A DNA stretch of 29,106 bases from positions 1-29,106 of the IMG/VR virus record IMGVR_UViG_3300042691_052111; one strand, 5' to 3'. A program made the position numbers and the translations under genes. Positions within the stretch are counted from its first letter, which is position 1. The number at the start of each line of letters is the position of its first letter. This stretch comes from a virus. Shown piece by piece: positions 17,101-22,404 of the stretch. The notes below the pieces were generated by a model. The model was not told the origin of the DNA and did no database searches. It saw only the letters and a list, made by a program, of their open reading frames with translations.

Positions 17101-17661
17101 TTATGCTTTCTTTTTATGATATTTCATTAAAAAATCATTCATAGCAATACTGCCCGCAACTGCGGCATTCATACTCCTAACACTTCCATATTGGGGAATA
17201 TAAACATATCTATCGCAAATAGCGAGTGTTTCTTGAGTAATACCAATTCCCTCTTCGCCAATAATAATTAGCGGATTCTCAGGCCACTCAAAATTATAAA
17301 TACTTTCTGCTTGAGGGACGCTATTTTCAAGAGCAACGAATGTATACCGCTCTTTAAGCTTTATAAGCTCTCCACGGTCCTTTAGATTAATTATGTCGGT
17401 ATAGTGATGCGTTCCAACGGTTCCACGCCTATCGTATTGTTTACGACCAAGATAGAACATTTCACGACCATTCATGGCGTTACATGAACGAAGAACGCTA
17501 GACAAATTAAAATCTCCAACAAGATTTTCCATCATAACTGCAAATGGAAAAGATTTTTGTTGGAGATCTTTTTTAATTAATTCTGTAGTCCACTGAGTAA
17601 GGCGGTCATGCTTGTACTTATCAACAATATTATAATTTTGAATGTTAGGGTTGGTTTCCAT
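17101..17661 (-). CDS. SpoU/TrmH-family (SPOUT) RNA 2'-O-methyltransferase
   Basis: 186 aa, a compact SPOUT protein of TrmL/TrmH length. Motif 1 is FNLSSVLRSCNA (51-62, with the conserved Asn and Arg), motif 2 LIIIGEEGIGI (131-141), motif 3 YIPQYGSVRSMNAAVAGSIA (154-173), which form the SAM-binding trefoil knot. The family methylates ribose 2'-OH in tRNA or rRNA; the target here is unknown. The long N-terminus (VDKYKHDRLTQWTTELIKKD) may bind RNA. A six-base-pair hairpin (GAGAAG/CTTCTC, 17665-17682) sits directly before the start codon and there is no clear ribosome site, so start control is possible. Confidence 0.85.
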   Translation of the reverse strand: METNPNIQNYNIVDKYKHDRLTQWTTELIKKDLQQKSFPFAVMMENLVGDFNLSSVLRSCNAMNGREMFYLGRKQYDRRGTVGTHHYTDIINLKDRGELIKLKERYTFVALENSVPQAESIYNFEWPENPLIIIGEEGIGITQETLAICDRYVYIPQYGSVRSMNAAVAGSIAMNDFLMKYHKKKA

Positions 17662-17673
17662 AGTGAGAAGATT

Positions 17674-17928
17674 CTACTTCTCTTGTTTATACTTGGCAAG
17701 CTGTTTCTCTAGAGCATCTAAAAAAAGAGCATTAAATTTTTCTTGTGACCAAGTATCCCAATTCATTGCTTTAGTTAGATTAGTTTGGAACTCTTCACTA
17801 ACATCAAAATGAATCGTGCAAGTACCATCTGGATTGTCTACAATATCTGCAACAGTAATAGAGCCTATAATGCCTTGAAAATTATCTACGCTAGATTCCG
17901 TCTTCAAAGTAGGGTCTGATGGATTCAT
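17674..17928 (-). CDS. hypothetical phage protein, 84 aa
   Basis: Begins MNPSDPTLKTESSV and continues with a beta-rich part (GIIGSITVADIVDNPDGTCT, IHFDVSEEFQ) then a helix (ALFLDALEKQLAKYKQEK). The NPDGTCTIHFDVS motif resembles small conserved phage proteins of unknown function. The first 38 bases overlap the end of the preceding gene in another frame, typical for this block. Confidence 0.65.
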   Translation of the reverse strand: MNPSDPTLKTESSVDNFQGIIGSITVADIVDNPDGTCTIHFDVSEEFQTNLTKAMNWDTWSQEKFNALFLDALEKQLAKYKQEK

Positions 17929-18118
17929 AAAGTTTCTCGTCGTTTGTAGGTAATTCTAACCATGTAGCTGCATAGTCTTCACTATGTAATTCCCATATTC
18001 TTCTGCATTGTGAATTCTCAGCATAATAACCTTTATCAATTAAAAGTCTTTGAATACGATTAATATCTTCTATATGTTCTCTATTTATTTCTTTTACTTT
18101 GATTGTTTTAAGAGGCAT
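17891..18118 (-). CDS. hypothetical phage protein, 75 aa
   Basis: Begins MPLKTIKVKEINREHIEDIN; a helical N-terminal half, then GYYAENSQCRRIWELHSEDY and a proline-containing acidic C-terminus. No membrane segment and one cysteine. I do not recognise a function. It sits between the small membrane protein (two bases upstream) and the 84-aa protein (overlapping), on the same transcript. Confidence 0.6.
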   Translation of the reverse strand: MPLKTIKVKEINREHIEDINRIQRLLIDKGYYAENSQCRRIWELHSEDYAATWLELPTNDEKLYESIRPYFEDGI

Positions 18119-18120
18119 GT

Positions 18121-18318
18121 TTATTTTTCTTTTTCTATACAGTTATAATGTATTAATCTATTTTCCATATCCATAGCTATAATTTGGCAAGCCATTTCTA
18201 TATGTCTAGTTCTAAAAACTAATAAACTAGTAGTAATTAACGATATAATTAGAGCAAGCAAACTAAAACCTGCGGCTATTTTCCAAACTGATGTTTTTAT
18301 ACTTTTGTTATTTTTCAT
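18121..18318 (-). CDS. small single-span membrane protein, 65 aa
   Basis: Start at the ATG at 18318, preceded by GAGGG. One transmembrane segment (about residues 11-36, WKIAAGFSLLALIISLITT) is flanked by a lysine-rich N-terminus and a charged C-terminal half with two cysteines, so it is probably an inner-membrane protein with N-in topology. Its ribosome site is the 3' arm of a terminator hairpin lying between it and clpP, so expression is probably limited and may depend on read-through. Function unknown. Confidence 0.65.
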   Translation of the reverse strand: MKNNKSIKTSVWKIAAGFSLLALIISLITTSLLVFRTRHIEMACQIIAMDMENRLIHYNCIEKEK

Positions 18319-18345
18319 AAAAAACCCTCTAAAGTAATTAGAGGG
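18319..18345 (-). terminator. intrinsic terminator after clpP that hides the next ribosome site
   Basis: On the minus strand CCCTCTAA-TTACT-TTAGAGGG forms a perfect eight-base-pair hairpin, followed directly by six T's and then the ATG of the 65-aa membrane protein. It starts eight bases after the clpP stop. The GAGGG in its 3' arm is the only ribosome-binding sequence for the next gene. Confidence 0.8.
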
Positions 18346-18352
18346 ATAAAGT

Positions 18353-18970
18353 TTAATCATTAATTTTATCTACTAAACCATATTTTAAACACTCTTTAGC
18401 ATCAAAATAAATATCTCTTTTTAAAACATCTTTTAGTATTTTTTCTGGGATTTTTGTTTTAGAAAGATAAATATTTTTTATAGCTGTCATCAATTTATTA
18501 TTATTTTGCATATCATCTACTAGCTCTTCATATTTTCCAAATGATGCAGAGGACAATTGATGAATAAGCATATAAGAATGTTTATTAATAGAGCGCTTGT
18601 GTGCCATGACACTTATTAATGTTGCAGCACTAGCAGCAGAACCTTCTACAATAGAATGCACTGGAACTTTACATTTACGAATATAGTCAACTGCCGCTAG
18701 TCCATCAAACAAACTGCCACCGGGACTATTAATATGAAGTTTAATTTCTGGTAATGGTATATCTAATACATTAGCTGTATAAATAAGATCATTACTCATT
18801 TCTTTAAGAGATTTGTTTAAGGTTAATACACTTTCTTTAGAAACTTCTGTATAAAAATATATACTGCTGTCATCAGCAGTAACCTCAAGATTGTCTTCAT
18901 CCCGTTCTCTTGTTTTACGCTTTGGAGAATCTTCTTTTTCTTCTTCAATACGCTTAACAAGTTTAAACAT
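18353..18970 (-). CDS. clpP: phage ClpP-like serine protease
   Basis: 205 aa. The ClpP core is clear: HINSPGGSLFDGLAAVDYIR, VEGSAASAATLISVMAHKR (nucleophile Ser114), YMLIHQLS (His137) and KRDIYFDAKECLKYGLVDKI (Asp186), giving the Ser-His-Asp triad. The first ~32 residues are a highly charged extension (EEEKEDSPKRKTRERDED) rather than the usual ClpP propeptide. Cellular ClpP forms a barrel and degrades proteins fed by ClpX/ClpA, including tmRNA-tagged ones; phage ClpP can also act in head maturation. The tmRNA gene lies 0.8 kb upstream in the same orientation, which makes a role in proteolysis of tagged proteins worth testing. AGGTG precedes the ATG. Confidence 0.88.
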   Translation of the reverse strand: MFKLVKRIEEEKEDSPKRKTRERDEDNLEVTADDSSIYFYTEVSKESVLTLNKSLKEMSNDLIYTANVLDIPLPEIKLHINSPGGSLFDGLAAVDYIRKCKVPVHSIVEGSAASAATLISVMAHKRSINKHSYMLIHQLSSASFGKYEELVDDMQNNNKLMTAIKNIYLSKTKIPEKILKDVLKRDIYFDAKECLKYGLVDKIND

Positions 18971-18977
18971 ATGTCAC

Positions 18978-19232
18978 CTATTTTTTGGTTAGTTTCTTCT
19001 TACTGGTTTTATCTTTTGTTGCAGCTACTTGTTGCTCTACTTCTTTTACTGCATTTACTAAACTTGGATCTACTCTGGATTTAACAACGTATTGACTTTT
19101 TTCTTCACCACATCTTTTAATTTTAAACTGCATAGTAGCAGCCTTCTCAGACAACTGCAAGCTTTTTTTCAGTGAAGCAGCTTCTTCATAAGTATTTACA
19201 TATCTTTCATTTATCCAATTTTGGTCTGACAT
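18978..19232 (-). CDS. hypothetical lysine-rich phage protein, 84 aa
   Basis: Begins MSDQNWINERYVNTYEEAAS (AAGGA upstream), with a short beta-type segment KIKRCGEEKSQYVVKSRVDP and a basic tail DKTSKKKLTKK. I recognise no family. It starts inside the end of the previous gene (26-base overlap) and stops seven bases before clpP, so it is cotranscribed with clpP. A small adaptor or regulator is possible but unsupported. Confidence 0.65.
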   Translation of the reverse strand: MSDQNWINERYVNTYEEAASLKKSLQLSEKAATMQFKIKRCGEEKSQYVVKSRVDPSLVNAVKEVEQQVAATKDKTSKKKLTKK

Positions 19233-19479
19233 GTTTTTTCCTTTTCTTTTTAAAGTCTTCTTCTGTTAGTTCTGGATGTCTACACGCTTTTAACATCATA
19301 GATATATCATATTTTAATTCTTTTGAAGATTCACCCCAAGGTATTTGATAATCAGTATACCCTACTGGTTTACCGCTTAAATCATAATATACTTCTATTA
19401 TACTATATTCTTCATTAAAGTTATTATCTATTCTTTTAAATACTCTATAATTCCAATGACTAATTTTAGATTTTTTCAT
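19207..19479 (-). CDS. conserved phage protein, 90 aa
   Basis: Begins MKKSKISHWNYRVFKRIDNN and continues EYSIIEVYYDLSGKPVGYTD, YQIPWGESSKELKYDISMML, with a basic C-terminus (KKKRKKHVRPKLDK). The SHWNYRV...EVYYD pattern recurs in small conserved phage proteins of unknown function. GAGG lies five bases before the ATG, immediately after the terminator at 19488-19512. Confidence 0.68.
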   Translation of the reverse strand: MKKSKISHWNYRVFKRIDNNFNEEYSIIEVYYDLSGKPVGYTDYQIPWGESSKELKYDISMMLKACRHPELTEEDFKKKRKKHVRPKLDK

Positions 19480-19487
19480 AAAACCTC

Positions 19488-19512
19488 AAAAAATTAGGCG
19501 TGTTATGACACC
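19488..19512 (-). terminator. probable intrinsic terminator after the tmRNA region
   Basis: On the minus strand GGTGT-CATAAC-ACGCC (five pairs, one G-U) is followed by TAA and six T's. A larger hairpin (GATTG-AGTTA-CAATC on the plus strand, 19529-19543) precedes it. It would end transcripts carrying the tmRNA and the stretch after it. The short stem makes it only moderately convincing. Confidence 0.5.
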
Positions 19513-19754
19513 AAAGAGCGATCCCTTGATTGAGTTACAATCGTGATCTTTTCCTATTCCCCAACCAACACAAGGTTCATAATATAGACATTGAGAATAG
19601 CCTCCAGTTTTTGATTATCTACAGGGTTCATCAAAAACCTTCGTCAGCGCTTTCGTTTTTTCTCCCGCTGTTAACGGACTATATCTTTTTTGAATTGGAT
19701 TTTGGCTCACTCATTAAAGATGGCTACCCCTAAGCCAACTACCTAATAAAAATT
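19513..19754 (-). ncRNA. candidate structured RNA downstream of tmRNA, unidentified
   Basis: About 240 bases with no credible gene. GC is about 40% by count (19501-19740), well above the neighbouring AT-rich genes, and hairpins are dense. On the minus strand these include TTGGCT...AGCCAA enclosing GGCT/AGCC (19703-19738), CAGCG...CGCTG (19645-19670), GGTT...AACC (19624-19638) and GATTG...CAATC. A 12-base match to the group I intron S element (AAGATATAGTCC) lies at 19676-19687. The matching P, Q and R elements could not be found upstream, so I do not call an intron. It lies right behind the 3' end of tmRNA and is closed by a terminator-like hairpin. Confidence 0.4.
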
Positions 19755-20100
19755 TGGAGATAGCGAGAATCGAACTCGCGTCCACCAATTACTAGTATAA
19801 AGTCATTCACAAGATTAGTTAAATTTTCTAATTTAACAAAATATCTCATAAATTTCCAACCATCCTTAATGAGAATCGGATCCACCTACAACAAGTAGGG
19901 TAACCATTTTTTACAACGTTGTAACTTTTCTGTTTCTAGGTAAGTTACCAACCCAACTAATTAAGCAGCTAGTGCGTAATCAGAAAGCTCAACATTATCG
20001 TTGGCGTTTACTGTTTTGTAATTGTTTATTATAGTCTATCAATTACTCAGACTTCTTGCACTTTATATTTTGTTTTCAGTGTCGAAACCTAGTTATCCCC
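19755..20100 (-). ncRNA. ssrA: one-piece tmRNA (transfer-messenger RNA)
   Basis: 346 nt. The 5' end GGGGATAACTAGGTTTCGAC and the 3' end TATCTCC form a seven-pair acceptor stem (one G-U), with A as discriminator. CCA is not encoded (AAT follows), so it must be added. The T arm is GCGAG-TTCGATT-CTCGC (19763-19779). Helix P2 forms between TATAAAGT and ACTTTATA on the two sides. Several hairpins follow the tag, as expected for the pseudoknots (CCTAC/GTAGG, TTAAATT/AATTTAA). The tag frame is at 19961-20005. There is no good promoter upstream; the 5' end overlaps the lysozyme stop, so it is probably cut from a longer transcript by RNase P. It is the linear form, not the split form of alphaproteobacteria. 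Confidence 0.93.
19961..20005 (-). other. tmRNA tag-peptide reading frame, ANDNVELSDYALAA
   Basis: Resume codon GCC, preceded by the usual TAAAC, then AND-NVELSD-YALAA and TAA. The encoded tag is 14 residues; E. coli encodes 10 (ANDENYALAA). Start AND and end YALAA match the common pattern, and the final LAA is the ClpX-recognised end in E. coli. Confidence 0.9.
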
Positions 20101-20668
20101 CTAGTTCTTTTAATGCTGATTCGCTGTATTTAACACGGATATCGTGATGAAGTTTTGCATTACCGTTTACTTTGCGAGTAATTTCATCAAGATTCCATGC
20201 ATCAGCTAGTTCTAATAAATTACGATCTTTAAAATATTGGCAAGCAATTCTAGTGCTAATATCTGGTTGACAAGCTAATTCTGGATTATTAACAAGATCT
20301 ACTCCTAGTTTTTTAGACATAGTAGTATAGTTAGCACGACCTGTCAATTGAAGAACACCACGACCAATAAACTTTGGACCGTCGCCAGCTTCTGTATTGC
20401 CAAGATTTTTTCTACCTTCATAAAGAGTACCAGTTGGTTCAGCAGCGTTTTTTGGATCTGCTTTATTATATTTAGATGGTAATTCTTTGTCGTATTTTAA
20501 TTCACCACTTTCGACTCCTACTTGACCAAGAAATGCTGCGATTCTTTTTGGTGTATTGATAGCAAATTCTGGAAATACTTTGTTAAAAGCATCAGTATAT
20601 AATTTTAATTTATCTGCTGATATTTTAGGATATATTTTCTTTAGTTGGGATTCTGTTATTAGTGACAT
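20093..20668 (-). CDS. GH19-type endolysin/lysozyme
   Basis: 191 aa from the ATG at 20668, which AAGGAG precedes by nine bases (the ATG at 20677 abuts that site and cannot use it). It is a single glycoside hydrolase 19 domain: RIAAFLGQVGVESGELKYD with the catalytic Glu (E53), YEGRKNLGNTEAGDGPKFIG, GRGVLQLTGRANYTTM and CQYFKDRN. The family cleaves the glycan of peptidoglycan (or chitin); phage members are endolysins. No signal peptide, so it needs a holin. The stop codon lies inside the 5' end of tmRNA, an eight-base overlap. Confidence 0.88.
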   Translation of the reverse strand: MSLITESQLKKIYPKISADKLKLYTDAFNKVFPEFAINTPKRIAAFLGQVGVESGELKYDKELPSKYNKADPKNAAEPTGTLYEGRKNLGNTEAGDGPKFIGRGVLQLTGRANYTTMSKKLGVDLVNNPELACQPDISTRIACQYFKDRNLLELADAWNLDEITRKVNGNAKLHHDIRVKYSESALKELGG

Positions 20669-21035
20669 ATGTTTCATCTCCTTTCTCTGTTGGTTGATAG
20701 CAGTGTTCTAAATTATATTTTTTTAATATCTTTTTGAATCTGCCATACTGTAATCCTAAATATCTAGCAGCCTCGGTTTTTGACCTAGTAATTGATATAG
20801 AATATTTAAGTAATGCCTCTCTACATAAATTAGGCATAGATTGCCAAAGTGGTAAACCATACAAAGGAACACCAATACTTTTATATACTAATTCTAATTT
20901 AAGAGCTATTAATTCTTCTAATGATAAATTAGAAACCATAATTTCAAAATAATCATTACTTTTATTTTGATTTCTTAAGTCTCTAATAGTAGAATATATA
21001 TTATAGTTTTTATTTATTTTTCTTTGATAAATCAT
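20625..21035 (-). CDS. phage protein with C-terminal Fis-type HTH
   Basis: 136 aa from the ATG at 21035 (GGGAG six bases upstream); an internal ATG at 20939 would give 104 aa starting MVSNLSLEELIALKLEL, without a ribosome site, and is the real alternative. LSLEELIALKLELVYKSIG and LYGLPLWQSM are followed by ITRSKTEAARYLGLQYGRFK, which fits the helix-turn-helix of Fis/NtrC-like C-termini. It probably binds DNA. Small proteins of this kind are widespread in marine T4-like phages. The end overlaps the lysozyme start by 44 bases. Confidence 0.7.
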   Translation of the reverse strand: MIYQRKINKNYNIYSTIRDLRNQNKSNDYFEIMVSNLSLEELIALKLELVYKSIGVPLYGLPLWQSMPNLCREALLKYSISITRSKTEAARYLGLQYGRFKKILKKYNLEHCYQPTEKGDETYVTNNRIPTKENIS

Positions 21036-21300
21036 TAGCAACTCCCAAGATAGCGTAACCTGCTATATCATTCCAAGGAGATTCATCAAAAGCATTTTTA
21101 TTATTAGCTATTCTAAATAATTTATCTATTACTCTAATAATAGCAAGAGCGTCCGTATATTGTTCTGGTTGAATACCATTAGGATATAGGACGCTCAATA
21201 TTTTGTGACATTCAGCGAAAGAACTACCATATGCTGCATTTTTTTTATCTACTAAACTACCAATTTCTTCACCAATTTGTTTATATGTTTTATTAGTCAT
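21010..21300 (-). CDS. Nmad1 (DUF1599)-like protein
   Basis: 96 aa: YKQIGEEIGSLVDKKNAAYG, SFAECHKIL, IIRVIDKLFRIA, SPWNDIAGYAILGVAN. The 'K-NxxYG-xSF ... R-x-DKxxR ... D-xxGYAxL' order fits the nucleotide-modification-associated domain 1 / DUF1599 group, related to all-alpha NTP pyrophosphohydrolases. A nucleotide-pool or modified-nucleotide role is possible. No clear ribosome site; TATAATG lies at the start. The C-terminus overlaps the HTH gene by 26 bases. Confidence 0.65.
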   Translation of the reverse strand: MTNKTYKQIGEEIGSLVDKKNAAYGSSFAECHKILSVLYPNGIQPEQYTDALAIIRVIDKLFRIANNKNAFDESPWNDIAGYAILGVANDLSKKNK

Positions 21301-21320
21301 TATACAACCACTATAACATA

Positions 21321-21530
21321 TTATACTGGTTCGTTAACTACTTTCTTTTTCTTAGTAAGAACTGTCTCGTTAACTTCAGTAATTACAGGTGGTTCTGGTT
21401 TAATTTCTTCAACTTGTGGTTTTTTTTCTTCTATTTTTTCTTCTATTTTTTCTTTTACAGTTAAAATTTCAGTTTTTTGCTGCTCTGCCAATTCTAATCT
21501 ATAAAGTTTTTTTCTTCTTGCTGGGTTCAT
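21321..21530 (-). CDS. hypothetical charged phage protein, 69 aa
   Basis: Begins MNPARRKKLYRLELAEQQKT (AAGGA upstream of the ATG at 21530). A coiled-coil-like stretch (LTVKEKIEEKIEEKKPQVEE) is followed by a proline- and valine-rich part and a lysine-rich end. Low complexity, probably partly unfolded. Function unknown. It is preceded by 68 bases (21531-21598) in which I see nothing else. Confidence 0.6.
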   Translation of the reverse strand: MNPARRKKLYRLELAEQQKTEILTVKEKIEEKIEEKKPQVEEIKPEPPVITEVNETVLTKKKKVVNEPV

Positions 21531-21598
21531 AAATTTTCCTTTTTAGTTTCTTAACAACACTTTTTTTCTATACTATGCTTTACGAATGATAAAAAATA

Positions 21599-22402
21599 TT
21601 ATATTGTTGGTTGTTCAGCTGTTTCTGGTGCAGTCTCAGGCGCAACTGCAGTTTCAGCACTTGCTTCCAATTCAGCTTTCTTTTTCTGTTTCTCAGCTTC
21701 ATATTCTGGAGTTGTTGGTTCGGGAACAATTGTTTTCAATTCGTCTTCAAATTGATCAAAATATAAACCAAGATTTGTTATTAAATATTTATAAAACGTT
21801 TTGCGATCACTTGGGTTTGATAAAAGAGAATAAGATTCTAAAGTTTGTTTTTGGATTTTCTTAAATGTCTCTAAGGCAAATGCTCTACCGGTCGTGTCTT
21901 CTCCCTCGATTGGCTGAAATGCATTTTCTGGGTCTTTTTCTGCTTCTGCAGCAGCAACTTTTTCATCTCGTTTAATATCAATAAACATCTTTTTCTTTGG
22001 ATCTGTATCTTGTTCTTCTAATTCTTCTTGTGGTGCTCCTGTTTGAGCAGGTTCTTTGGTGTTCTTATCATCATCATTAAAATATACAGAGGCAGTAGAT
22101 AATAAATTTTGTGTTGCTTTCATAACATGCGCTCTAAATGATTTACGCTGAGATAAGTCTGTAGTAAGATTCTTATAACCTGTTTCAATAACAGGAATAA
22201 TATTATCTAATAGTTTAGCCAGCAAATTAATGCCAGTAGATTCATGAGGAGCAGTTTCTTTAACTTCTGTTAACATTTTACGTATTAATTTTCTTAAAGC
22301 TTTTTCTTCACGAAGTTCAACACGTAAATTATCTTTTTGTTCTTTACGAATTTTTAATAAAATATTTTTTATATAACTTCTTAATTCTTCTGTTTGTTCC
22401 AT
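21599..22402 (-). CDS. hypothetical phage protein, probably virion-associated, 267 aa
   Basis: Starts MEQTEELRSYIKNILLKIRK (GGAG seven bases upstream). The N-terminal 'LRxYIxNILL' helix resembles the leading helix of many T4-like virion proteins. Then a helical part, an acidic low-complexity linker (GAPQEELEEQDTDPKKKMF), a second folded part (RAFALETFKKIQKQTLESYS ... FYKYLITNLGLYFDQFEDEL), and an Ala/Pro/Glu/Thr-rich tail. No enzyme motif is visible. It starts two bases after the stop of the preceding 497-aa gene. Confidence 0.6.
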   Translation of the reverse strand: MEQTEELRSYIKNILLKIRKEQKDNLRVELREEKALRKLIRKMLTEVKETAPHESTGINLLAKLLDNIIPVIETGYKNLTTDLSQRKSFRAHVMKATQNLLSTASVYFNDDDKNTKEPAQTGAPQEELEEQDTDPKKKMFIDIKRDEKVAAAEAEKDPENAFQPIEGEDTTGRAFALETFKKIQKQTLESYSLLSNPSDRKTFYKYLITNLGLYFDQFEDELKTIVPEPTTPEYEAEKQKKKAELEASAETAVAPETAPETAEQPTI

Positions 22403-22404
22403 TG

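Noticed and set aside
19486-19614. A 42-codon open stretch on the minus strand (SKTGGYSQCLYYEPCVGWG...) in the region after tmRNA, imagined as a 3' exon of an intron-split gene
   Set aside because: It has no start codon, no 5' exon was found upstream, and an open stretch of this length is not unlikely by chance at 40% GC.
19530-19733. 67-aa plus-strand reading frame in the same region
   Set aside because: It would be the only plus-strand gene, has no ribosome site, and its composition looks like translated structured RNA.
20032-20040. AGACTA inside tmRNA as a possible group I intron R element partnering the S-like motif
   Set aside because: It belongs to a normal tmRNA segment, is ~345 bases from the S-like motif, and the tmRNA itself is uninterrupted.
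19755-20100. Split (two-piece) tmRNA or a tRNA gene at this place
   Set aside because: Both acceptor halves, the tag frame and P2 lie in the usual linear order, so it is a standard one-piece tmRNA.
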